From: [Clostridium] polysaccharolyticum
GTDB taxonomy: Bacteria > Bacillota > Clostridia > Lachnospirales > Lachnospiraceae
Reading direction: 5' to 3'
Assembly: GCF_900111595.1 (NCBI RefSeq)
Contig: NZ_FOHN01000025.1
Coordinates: 1 to 43,929 of the forward strand
DNA length: 43,929 nt
Both the position numbers and the translations under genes were made by a program. Position 1 is the stretch's first letter, and each line of letters begins with the position of its first letter. This document shows, in pieces, positions 28,221 to 36,010 of the stretch. Under the pieces are notes generated by a model that did no database searches, was not told the origin of the DNA, and was given only the letters and a program-made list of their open reading frames with translations.

Positions 28221-30842
28221 ATGGCAAAATGGGTATATTTGTTTAAAGAAGGAAATGCCGACATGAGAAATCTTTTAGGCGGCAAGGGCGCTAATTTAGC
28301 AGAAATGACTAACTTAGGCCTTCCAATTCCACAAGGTTTTACAGTAACAACAGAGGCTTGTACAGATTATTATACAAGTGGAAAACAGATTACTGACGAA
28401 ATCAAAGCACAGATTTTCGATGCTTTAAAAGAATTAGAAGCAATCCAGGGTAAGAAATTTGGTGATACAGAAGATCCTTTATTAGTTTCTGTACGTTCCG
28501 GAGCCAGAGCATCCATGCCAGGTATGATGGATACAATCCTTAACTTAGGTTTAAATGATGTTGCTGTAGAAGGTTTTGCTAAAAAAACAGGAAACCAGAG
28601 ATTCGCTTATGACTCTTATAGAAGATTCATCCAGATGTTCTCTGACGTAGTTATGGAGATTCCTAAATCTCACTTTGAAAGAATTCTTGATCAAATCAAG
28701 GAAGAAAAAGGTGCTAAATTCGATACAGATTTAACAGCTGATGATTTAAAAGAAGTTATCGAAAAATTCAAATCTATATATAAAGAAGCTATGGGAGCTG
28801 ACTTCCCACAAGATCCTAAGGAACAGTTAATGGAAGCTGTTAAAGCTGTATTCCGTTCCTGGGACAACCCTCGTGCTATCGTTTACAGAAGAATGAACGA
28901 TATTCCAGGTGACTGGGGAACAGCTGTAAACGTACAGGCAATGGTATTCGGTAACATGGGTAACACATCTGGTACAGGTGTTGCATTTACACGTAACCCA
29001 TCCACAGGTGCAAAAGGTATCTATGGGGAATACTTAATCAACGCTCAAGGTGAAGACGTTGTTGCTGGTGTTCGTACACCACAGCCTATCACTAAATTAG
29101 CGGAAGATTTACCAGAATGCTACAAAGAATTCATGGCAATCGCTGAAAAACTGGAAAACCACTACCGTGACATGCAGGATATGGAATTCACTATCCAGGA
29201 AGGTAAATTATACTTCTTACAGACACGTAATGGTAAGAGAACAGCTCCAGCTGCTATCCAGATCGCTTGTGATTTAGTAGATGAAGGAAAGATCAGCCCA
29301 GAAGAAGCTGTTACAAGAATTGAAGCGAAATCCTTAGATCAGCTATTACATCCAACATTTGATAAAGATGCATTAGCAGCAGGTAAAGTAATCGGTTCTG
29401 CTCTTCCAGCTTCTCCAGGAGCTGCAGCAGGTAAAGTTTACTTCACAGCGGAAGAAGCAAAAGCTGCTCATGAAAAAGGCGAAAGAGTTATCCTGGTTCG
29501 TCTTGAAACATCTCCAGAAGATATCGAAGGTATGCATGCTGCTGAAGGTATCTTAACAGTTCGTGGTGGTATGACATCTCACGCTGCCGTAGTTGCTCGT
29601 GGTATGGGTACTGCTTGTGTATCCGGTTGTGGTGAAATCAAAATCGACGAAGAAGCGAAAGTATTCGAACTTGGCGGAAACAAAATCGTGGAAGGTGATT
29701 ACATCTCATTAGACGGTTCTACAGGTAACATTTACTTAGGCGACATCAAGACTGTGGAAGCTTCTGTAAGTGGTAACTTCGGTAGAATCATGGGATGGGC
29801 TGACCAGTTCAGAACATTAAAAGTTCGTACAAATGCAGATACTCCAGCTGATGCAGCTAACGCTGTTAAGTTAGGTGCAGAAGGTATCGGTCTTTGCCGT
29901 ACAGAGCACATGTTCTTCGAGCCAGACAGAATTCCTAAGATCCGTAAGATGATCTTATCTGAAACAGTTGAAGGAAGAGAAGCTGCCCTTAACGAATTAT
30001 TAGAGTTCCAGAAAGCAGACTTCAAGGCAATGTACACAGTTCTTGAAGGAAGACCAATGACAGTACGTTACTTAGATCCACCTCTACATGAGTTCGTTCC
30101 AACTGATGATGAAGATATCGCTGCATTAGCAAAAGATATGAATTTATCCGTTGAACAGGTAAAAGCTACTTGTGATGCTTTACATGAATTCAACCCAATG
30201 ATGGGTCACAGAGGATGCCGTCTTGCTGTTACTTACCCAGAAATCGCTAAGATGCAGACAAGAGCCGTTATGGAAGCTGCTATCGAAGTAAAAGCAGAAA
30301 AAGGATTTGATATTGTTCCTGAAATCATGATCCCATTAGTAGGCGAAAAGAAAGAGTTAAAATACGTAAAAGACGTTGTTGTAGAAGTTGCAGAACAGGT
30401 TAAGAAAGAAAAGAATTCCGATATCGAATACCACATCGGTACTATGATCGAAATTCCTCGTGCTGCATTACTTGCAAACGAAGTTGCAGAAGAAGCCGAA
30501 TTCTTCTCCTTCGGTACAAACGACTTAACTCAGATGACATTCGGTTTCTCCCGTGATGATGCTGGTAAGTTCTTAGATGCTTACTACAAAGCAAAAATCT
30601 ATGAATCCGATCCATTTGCAAGACTTGACCAGAACGGTGTTGGCCAGTTAGTACAGATGGCTGCTGAAAAAGGTAGAAAAACCCGTCCTGATATCAAACT
30701 TGGTATCTGTGGTGAGCATGGTGGAGATCCTTCATCTGTTGAATTCTGCCATAAGGTTGGTTTAACATATGTTTCCTGTTCACCATTCCGTGTACCAATC
30801 GCAAGATTGGCTGCTGCACAGGCTGCAATTAATAATAAATAA
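28221..30842 (+). CDS. ppdK: Pyruvate, phosphate dikinase
   Basis: This enzyme interconverts pyruvate + ATP + phosphate and PEP + AMP + PPi, often used in glycolysis by anaerobes. The 873-aa protein has the usual order: an ATP-grasp N-terminal domain (GGKGANLAEM), the swivelling phosphohistidine domain with GGMTSHAAVVARGMG, and a PEP/pyruvate TIM barrel ending in CGEHGGDP. I choose ATG 28221, which follows TTAGGAGGA and matches the normal N-terminus MAKWVYLF; the frame is open upstream to 28149. Its codon use is more biased (frequent C-ending codons, ggt, cgt) than its neighbours, fitting a highly expressed gene. It has its own promoter and terminator. Confidence 0.97.
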   Translation: MAKWVYLFKEGNADMRNLLGGKGANLAEMTNLGLPIPQGFTVTTEACTDYYTSGKQITDEIKAQIFDALKELEAIQGKKFGDTEDPLLVSVRSGARASMPGMMDTILNLGLNDVAVEGFAKKTGNQRFAYDSYRRFIQMFSDVVMEIPKSHFERILDQIKEEKGAKFDTDLTADDLKEVIEKFKSIYKEAMGADFPQDPKEQLMEAVKAVFRSWDNPRAIVYRRMNDIPGDWGTAVNVQAMVFGNMGNTSGTGVAFTRNPSTGAKGIYGEYLINAQGEDVVAGVRTPQPITKLAEDLPECYKEFMAIAEKLENHYRDMQDMEFTIQEGKLYFLQTRNGKRTAPAAIQIACDLVDEGKISPEEAVTRIEAKSLDQLLHPTFDKDALAAGKVIGSALPASPGAAAGKVYFTAEEAKAAHEKGERVILVRLETSPEDIEGMHAAEGILTVRGGMTSHAAVVARGMGTACVSGCGEIKIDEEAKVFELGGNKIVEGDYISLDGSTGNIYLGDIKTVEASVSGNFGRIMGWADQFRTLKVRTNADTPADAANAVKLGAEGIGLCRTEHMFFEPDRIPKIRKMILSETVEGREAALNELLEFQKADFKAMYTVLEGRPMTVRYLDPPLHEFVPTDDEDIAALAKDMNLSVEQVKATCDALHEFNPMMGHRGCRLAVTYPEIAKMQTRAVMEAAIEVKAEKGFDIVPEIMIPLVGEKKELKYVKDVVVEVAEQVKKEKNSDIEYHIGTMIEIPRAALLANEVAEEAEFFSFGTNDLTQMTFGFSRDDAGKFLDAYYKAKIYESDPFARLDQNGVGQLVQMAAEKGRKTRPDIKLGICGEHGGDPSSVEFCHKVGLTYVSCSPFRVPIARLAAAQAAINNK

Positions 30843-30885
30843 TTGAAAGTTTGTAATTGAATATAGTTACGGATGAATAGATTTG

Positions 30886-30925
30886 CCCCCTGGGAATGTT
30901 GTAAGATGTTCTCAGGGGGTTTTTG
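30886..30925 (+). terminator. Rho-independent terminator after ppdK
   Basis: An 11-bp stem with five G-C pairs at the base (30886-30896 with 30909-30919, one G-U pair) is followed by TTTTT. The 30926-31108 stretch after it is very AT-rich, with no clear gene; a tiny frame starting GTG at about 31000 behind AAGGAG encodes only 9 codons and is not called. Confidence 0.85.
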
Positions 30926-31108
30926 TATTACGCAGAATAATTCAATTGTTGAATATATGACAGAAGGAAAGTGCATAGCTATAAGAAAAAGGAGCAGGTG
31001 ACTGATATTGATAAAACATATAGATAATAAAAACGAAAAAAATAATTGCGTATAAAAAATGCAATAAGAACTATAGCATATATATAAATAAACAAAAGAA
31101 AATTTTTA

Positions 31109-31137
31109 TTGCGTTTTGTAAAAGAAAGTGATATAGT
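31109..31137 (+). promoter_or_regulatory. Promoter of the ATPase/TOPRIM-like pair
   Basis: TTGCGT at 31109-31114, 17 bases, then TATAGT at 31132-31137, 33 bases before the ATPase start. It marks the beginning of the accessory island. Confidence 0.55.
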
Positions 31138-31170
31138 ATAGATACGATAGATAAAAAAGGATGTGTCACT

Positions 31171-32460
31171 ATGAAGATTCAAGCTGTTTTGATAGATGGT
31201 TTTAAAAACTTATCCAATGTTAGAATCTCTTTTGAGAATATTACGGCTCTTGTTGCACTTAACAATTTTGGCAAGTCGAATGTTCTTTCTGGTATTGATT
31301 TTGGTTTAACATTTATAAAGGCTACTATTGAAGATAAAAAAGAAATGATGGCAAATTCTAATTTGATTCCAATTAATCGTAACACGATTGGGAAAAATTA
31401 TAAATACGAGATGGAAGTGTCTACGGATATTAATGGTAAAGAGTATATTGCTCAGTATGGATTTGAATTTGTATGGAAAAATTGTGAAGATATAGAGCCT
31501 GAAATTGTTTCAGAGTCGTTAAAGGTTAAGCTTGATCAAAAAGGACAAAAATTCATGCAGTTAATTAATAGAACATCAGATGGAGCTTTGTATAAGAGCT
31601 CTGAGACTGGAAGATGTTCAGCAAAGATAAAGGTGGATCCTGCAGAATTAGTTGTTAATAAATTACGTGCTTATGATGAACTGTATTATGCAGAAATTAT
31701 TACAAAGTTGAATGGTATGAAGATATACATGGAAAATAATCTTGATGCAAAAAGTTTTTATCAGCCAGATCCTATTATTCGTAAGGGATTTGAAAACGAA
31801 ATGATAAAAGCAGGCAATTTGCCTCGTATTATTTACAATTTAAAAGAGCATAACCCAGATAAATTCGAATTGTTGAAAGATGTATACACTCAGCTGTTTC
31901 CAAATATAGAGGATATTATTGTAAAAGAGATTTGTATAAATGAATTAGAGAACGAAAAGTTTCCAGAAGATATACCATTTGTTTTAACAAATCGTATGCA
32001 TATATTATTTGTTAGAGATAGAAGCCTTGCTAAACCAATTGATTTTACAGCTATGTCAGATGGTGCAAAAAGAGTGTTTATGATTCTTACAAAAATTATT
32101 ATATCAAGTGTAAGCAACTTTTCTCTTATTGCAATTGAGGAACCAGAGAATTCTGTACATCCTGGGCTATTTCAGGCTTATATAAGAATAATTAGCCAGT
32201 TATTAGATGATTGCAAGGTTATTATTACAAGTCATTCTCCATATATAATTAATTATTTAGAGCCAGCATGGATTCATATTGGTATGAGCAGGGTAGCTGG
32301 AATAGCTGAGTTTTTTACTTTTAAGAAGACGGGACAGAAACAGCTGCAACAAGACGCAACAGATTTTAATATGAGTATGGGAGATTATTTGTTTTCTTTA
32401 CTTTCAGATTCAGATGATAGTTTAAGCGATTATTTGGAGTGTGATTACTTATATGAATAA
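31171..32460 (+). CDS. AAA-family ATPase of a defence-type pair
   Basis: The 429-aa protein is an ABC/SMC-like (AAA_15/AAA_21 type) ATPase. It starts MKIQAVLIDGFKNLSNVRISF, has a P-loop variant NNFGKSN (31-37; the first glycine of the classic motif is not present), a Walker B IAIEEPENSVHP (about 323) and a switch histidine in ITSHSPYIIN. This is the architecture of OLD-like and PARIS AriA-like ATPases, which pair with a TOPRIM nuclease in anti-phage systems. The next gene starts 8 bases inside this one and looks like such a partner. The exact family cannot be settled without a search. Confidence 0.75.
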   Translation: MKIQAVLIDGFKNLSNVRISFENITALVALNNFGKSNVLSGIDFGLTFIKATIEDKKEMMANSNLIPINRNTIGKNYKYEMEVSTDINGKEYIAQYGFEFVWKNCEDIEPEIVSESLKVKLDQKGQKFMQLINRTSDGALYKSSETGRCSAKIKVDPAELVVNKLRAYDELYYAEIITKLNGMKIYMENNLDAKSFYQPDPIIRKGFENEMIKAGNLPRIIYNLKEHNPDKFELLKDVYTQLFPNIEDIIVKEICINELENEKFPEDIPFVLTNRMHILFVRDRSLAKPIDFTAMSDGAKRVFMILTKIIISSVSNFSLIAIEEPENSVHPGLFQAYIRIISQLLDDCKVIITSHSPYIINYLEPAWIHIGMSRVAGIAEFFTFKKTGQKQLQQDATDFNMSMGDYLFSLLSDSDDSLSDYLECDYLYE

Positions 32461-33042
32461 ATGCCTGATATTGTTTGTTGAAGGTGATACAGAGGTTGAA
32501 TTTACAAGCGAGTAATTGCCAATGCTCGAAATAAAAGAAGTAACAAGAAGTTTGATACTTTTATTGAATGTAGAAATGTTAATGGGGTTGGTGGATTCAA
32601 AAACATAGCATTGAGAAAGTTTGTTAAGGAAATTAAGCCTAAATATGCTGCTGATTGTGAATTTACAATTATTCTTTGCAGTGATACAGACGTATTTGAA
32701 TTATCCCAAAAACCGCCTATAAAGTGGGATGAAGTAAAAGAGGGGATGATGGACTATGGTGCGAAGAAGGTAATAATGGTAAGAGCAAAAAGGTTTATCG
32801 AGGACTGGTTCTTGTATGATGCAGAAAATATTATTTCTTTCTTAAGACTAAAAAAGACCACGAAGGTTGTTGGAAGTACTGGATATGATAAGTTGAAGAA
32901 GCTTTATAGACAGGCAAATAGAGTTTATTACAAAGGGATGAGAAGTAACGGAATGGTAGAGAAACTGGATATTGATAAGATTTCATTAGCAGTTAAAGAC
33001 CAGTTAGCACCATTATATAAAATTCTTGGGGTGACAATATAA
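32453..33042 (+). pseudogene. TOPRIM-like partner of the ATPase, frameshifted
   Basis: ATG 32453 overlaps the ATPase stop and begins MNKCLILFVEGDTEVEF, a TOPRIM-like first motif with the glutamate in VEGDTE. The frame then breaks at 32501-32503, where TTT replaces an expected TTTT, and stops after 20 aa. With one T added it continues (YKRVIANARN...) through IILCSDTDVFEL, which resembles the TOPRIM DxD, to 33042, giving about 196 aa. The size and context are like RloB/DUF4276-type or PARIS AriB-like effectors; AriB proteins are usually longer. As read, the pair would lack its effector. Causes: real mutation, phase variation at a short T run, or a sequencing error. Confidence 0.7.
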
Positions 33043-33097
33043 TATGAAAAGGCATGTATACGAGTTTAACTCTTTACATAGAAAAAAGCCAGAGAAA

Positions 33098-33170
33098 ATA
33101 CTCTGACTGATTCCCTTGCCAAAGGTGAACTTTGACGTATTGTTTTCGCAAACCAATAATATCAGAGTAT
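33098..33170. repeat. Inverted repeat pair between accessory genes
   Basis: Nine-base perfect arms, ATACTCTGA (33098-33106) and TCAGAGTAT (33162-33170), are separated by 55 bases in a short gap with no gene. The function is unknown; it may be a relic of a mobile-element end or a structured leader of the next gene. Just after it, GCAAGGAGATTTT and GCAAAGGAGGATTTT repeat a ribosome-site-like motif. Confidence 0.4.
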
Positions 33171-33208
33171 AACATCTTTTGCAAGGAGATTTTGCAAAGG
33201 AGGATTTT

Positions 33209-34014
33209 ATGAGAGAATATTATTGTATACAAGGAAAGAGAATTAGAAAGGTTCCTATTCCAGAAGGGGAGGATTTGAATAAAATTCAAATTGGTATTCC
33301 TGTTAAGGGGGATGAAGCAGAAAGAGTAGGGTTATCTGAAGTTGGCGATATAGTGTTACCTTCAGGGATATTTGGAACGCAAAGTAGAAAAAATGCATAT
33401 GGATATACTTATGCGGACAAGTCTAAACCCAAAGAGCGTAGATATGTATCAACAATTTGGACTTATCCTTTTGGAAATACTAATGCATCTGAAATTGCAG
33501 TTGATATTTATAAACAATGTTATCCGAAGGTAGAGGTGTCTCCTTATGGAATCGAATTGCAGTTATTTGAGGATAAAAATAGGGAACAATATGTTATTGT
33601 TAATTGTTATGTGTTTAATGGTGATATTCAGGTTGGGGACTCATCGAGAAAAAAAGATGCACATGGGAAATTCTTCCTCAAGGAGAAATGCCAAGTGAAC
33701 GTATTAAAACTAGACAGAATACTAAGTATGAACCTAAAATAGATGTTTATAGTATTACTAGACTGGAATATATGGAAAAATATAAGTATGAAAGCATAGT
33801 TGAAGGTATTAATGGATTTAAGGGATATTATGCATTTGTGTTTAAAAATTATTGTGTATTGGAATCAGCTGTTTATGGAAATGCAACTTATATTATTCCA
33901 AAGGAAAATTGGGAGATATTAAGCCAAAAAACTAAAAAAGAACTTTTAGATGAAAATAAGGTTGTTGATAAAATAGACCACACAGCTAAATGGAAACAAA
34001 ATGTAGAATTATAA
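33209..34014 (+). pseudogene. Protein of unknown function, frameshifted
   Basis: ATG 33209 follows AAAGGAGG. The first frame encodes about 155 sensible residues (MREYYCIQGKRIRKVPIPEG...). Around 33669-33672 the natural continuation moves to another frame: one missing A in a short A run would restore HGKILPQGEMPSERIK and on to a stop at 34014, for about 268 aa. The C-terminal part contains GYYAFVFKNYCVLESAVYGNATYIIPKENW. The pieces look like one conserved family of unknown function found near defence genes; this is from memory and not checked. Without the frameshift the two frames overlap at 33688-33742. Confidence 0.6.
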
Positions 34015-34143
34015 AGATTTATCAAGTTTTTTGAGTTTATTTCATAAGAAGGGAGGGGGAACATTATAGAGTGCAGAGGTCCAGAAAGGAGAAAGTGGAT
34101 TATTAATAATTATGATGTATTGCCAGTTGCACATATTTAGTTA

Positions 34144-35268
34144 TTGGCTGGACAAAAAAAGCATAGTGATGCAGGCAAAACAATAGAAAATGATTACTAT
34201 ATTTTTGAAGCAACAAGCAAAGCAAATGGAACAAAAGAGATTATTCAGTGTGGGATGGGTGCAGCAAGAGATTTTCTAAAATTATTGAAGCATGAAGGAT
34301 TACCATTGTTTAATCCTTTACATAGAGATGGTGGAGCAGGCGGGAATCTAGAAGCAGGTGAGGGAGACAAAAAAAGAAAAAAGTCAGAATGGAATCCAGT
34401 GGCAAAACAATCATACAATGCTATCATGTGGCTTATTATTGCATGGGATGCAAAGCCTGATACTCCATTATTCGAGTTTAGAAAAGATATTGTACATTAT
34501 AAAAAATATAAACCTTTTGACTGGAAAGTTAAGAGGGTAAATACGGCTATTCAAAATGGTGGAAGAGGAAAAACTTTGTCAGAGATAATTAATGAATTAC
34601 GAACAGGGAATGATTTAAGGGAGGACTTATGTCGATTTAATTTATTAACCGAAGTAGTTAATAAATGGAGAAATAGATATAAAAATAGAAATGATATATC
34701 ATCTAGGTTGACTCATTTGACAAAGGGGGAAACAGCAGAAGAAGCATTTAGTACGTTGCTAAAGATACTTGATGAGAAAACTATAATTGGTAGCACGACA
34801 AAATCAGGATTTATAATTGGGAGCAGACCTGCTGTGTGTTTGCAGGATACACCATTAAATGCTATAGCAGAAAATCTGCTGTATGAAAAGGAATTGCGAA
34901 AGGAAACTAATTGTAAAGTTCGCTATTGTGTCTTTGGAGTACGATTCAATAAGAGGCAGATCTTTAAAATGGGTGGTAGACCTGTAATATACGAGGAAAA
35001 GGAATTAATGAAGTCACAATTATCTAAGGATGAGCACTGGAGGATTGTTAATTATGACTTGAATGATAAGGATAAAATGATTGACTGGACACATGAAAGA
35101 GAGTGGAGAGTGCCTGAAAAGATTGAATTTGACTATAAAAACATTGAAGTTTTGGTAGCATCTAATATATATTATAAAAAATTTATAGAGTATTGTATTC
35201 AAAATCAAAAATTAGATATGTTGCAAGAAATAAATGGGATTGTAGTGCTGAACACAATTTTTTATTAG
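34144..35268 (+). CDS. Unrecognised accessory protein, probably truncated at the 5' end
   Basis: The open frame is 374 aa from TTG 34144, which has no ribosome site. An in-frame TAG lies just before it at 34138-34140. Further upstream the same frame reads IECRGPERRKWIINNYDVLPVAHI, and a strong GGGAGGGGG site (about 34051-34060) points at ATA 34066, where an ATG would fit. So the intact gene probably began there, with two point changes (start ATG to ATA, and CAG to TAG). The rest is charged and soluble, with GSRPAVCLQDTPLNAIAEN, GGRPVIYEE and IDWTHEREWRVP near the C-terminus. I do not recognise the family. Confidence 0.5.
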   Translation: MAGQKKHSDAGKTIENDYYIFEATSKANGTKEIIQCGMGAARDFLKLLKHEGLPLFNPLHRDGGAGGNLEAGEGDKKRKKSEWNPVAKQSYNAIMWLIIAWDAKPDTPLFEFRKDIVHYKKYKPFDWKVKRVNTAIQNGGRGKTLSEIINELRTGNDLREDLCRFNLLTEVVNKWRNRYKNRNDISSRLTHLTKGETAEEAFSTLLKILDEKTIIGSTTKSGFIIGSRPAVCLQDTPLNAIAENLLYEKELRKETNCKVRYCVFGVRFNKRQIFKMGGRPVIYEEKELMKSQLSKDEHWRIVNYDLNDKDKMIDWTHEREWRVPEKIEFDYKNIEVLVASNIYYKKFIEYCIQNQKLDMLQEINGIVVLNTIFY

Positions 35269-35378
35269 AGGTAAGCAGCAAAAAGACTACAACAGTTAAG
35301 AAATCTACGCCTTATTAATGATGATTTCATGCGTTGCATTTTTTCAGAAAACATTCCTTTATATAATAATTGTTTTTC

Positions 35379-35387
35379 TGATATAAT
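35379..35387 (+). promoter_or_regulatory. Extended -10 promoter ahead of the orphan leader
   Basis: TGA followed directly by TATAAT (35382-35387). A weak -35 (TTATAT at 35359-35364) lies at 17 bases. Transcription would start near 35394, at the beginning of the tRNA-like hairpins described next. The stretch 35269-35378 holds nothing else I can name. Confidence 0.5.
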
Positions 35388-35392
35388 AAAAG

Positions 35393-35440
35393 TGCAAGAT
35401 TAGTTTGCAGCAGGACTTGGTTCGAATCCAAGCATCACCT
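35393..35440 (+). other. tRNA 3'-half-like fragment
   Basis: A perfect T-arm is present: stem CTTGG (35416-35420), loop TTCGAAT, stem CCAAG (35428-35432), then seven bases CATCACC (35433-35439) where an acceptor strand would lie. Before it, TGCAA-GATTAGT-TTGCA (35393-35409) forms a 5-bp stem with a 7-base loop, in the place of an anticodon arm, but loop position 33 is A rather than T. There is no D-arm and no matching 5' acceptor strand, so this is not a working tRNA. It could be an attachment-site scar from an element integrated in a tRNA gene. Confidence 0.45.
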
Positions 35441-35532
35441 CAATATTTGCGACATTGTTGAGTGTTGTAGCCTCTGGCATTTGTTATGATACTATGAAAG
35501 CTTGTTTTTCGACTTTGAAAGGAGGACACTTC

Positions 35533-35592
35533 ATGAAGGATATGTCTATTATGTTGATTAGCTGGCTATGCTGCTGCGGTGATGAGGTGTAA
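35533..35592 (+). CDS. Short leader-peptide-like ORF (19 aa)
   Basis: ATG 35533 follows a strong AAAGGAGG at ideal spacing and encodes MKDMSIMLISWLCCCGDEV. The peptide is hydrophobic with three cysteines in a row. It lies between an extended -10 promoter and a terminator, with one arm of a long inverted repeat inside codons 10-13. This is what a translation-sensing attenuator looks like; a small membrane-active toxin peptide is a less likely option. No structural gene follows directly. Confidence 0.5.
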   Translation: MKDMSIMLISWLCCCGDEV

Positions 35593-35626
35593 TGGTTGCA
35601 TTGTGTAAAGTATCACATAGCCAGCT
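35560..35626 (+). promoter_or_regulatory. Inverted repeat of an attenuator-like leader
   Basis: Arms AGCTGGCTATG (35560-35570) and CATAGCCAGCT (35616-35626) are perfect 11-bp complements. The first arm sits inside the leader peptide codons, the second 11 bases before the terminator stem. A ribosome stalled on the leader could therefore change which stem forms. The regulated gene appears to have been lost or replaced by the fragment at 35669. Confidence 0.55.
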
Positions 35627-35636
35627 CCAATAATTT

Positions 35637-35663
35637 GCTAACCATTTATGGGTTAGCTTTTTT
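35637..35663 (+). terminator. Terminator of the orphan leader
   Basis: GCTAACC (35637-35643) pairs with GGTTAGC (35651-35657) around a 7-base loop, followed by six T residues (35658-35663). Confidence 0.7.
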
Positions 35664-35668
35664 GCCTT

Positions 35669-35962
35669 ATGCAGTATTTTGGATCGGCACAAGTATTAAA
35701 TGGTACGAAAACGCCTACCTTCAATCAGATAGAAGATTTTAGCAAGAAAGCGAATATTCAGTTAGGATATTTCTTTTTACAGACACCTCCTGCTGAGAAA
35801 ATTCCTTTATTGGAATATAGAACTGTTGATAGTATACAACTTGCTGCACTTAGCAGAAATCTGATAGATACCAAACATGAAATGAAAAATGTACAGGAAT
35901 GGATGAAAGATTATATTGTATGCTTAATGTCTATGATTTTATTAGGAGATAATTTTGTTTAA
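35669..35962 (+). pseudogene. Fragment of an XRE/ImmA-IrrE-type protein
   Basis: The frame encodes 97 aa, including GTKTPTFNQIEDFSKKANIQ, GYFFLQTPPAEKIPLLEYRT and NLIDTKHEMKNVQEWMKDY. This is the linker region found between an N-terminal helix-turn-helix and the ImmA/IrrE metallopeptidase domain of a common Firmicutes family. The first part (DNA binding) and the HExxH peptidase are both missing, and the last 18 residues look out of frame. It is a broken remnant; it begins 5 bases after the leader terminator. Confidence 0.65.
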
Positions 35963-36010
35963 ATTTCAAGAAAAAATATAAGAGCCAACAGGTGAACAGG
36001 AGGGAGTAGA

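Noticed and set aside
35393-35440. A functional tRNA gene
   Set aside because: No D-arm, no complementary 5' acceptor strand, and the anticodon-loop position 33 is not T.
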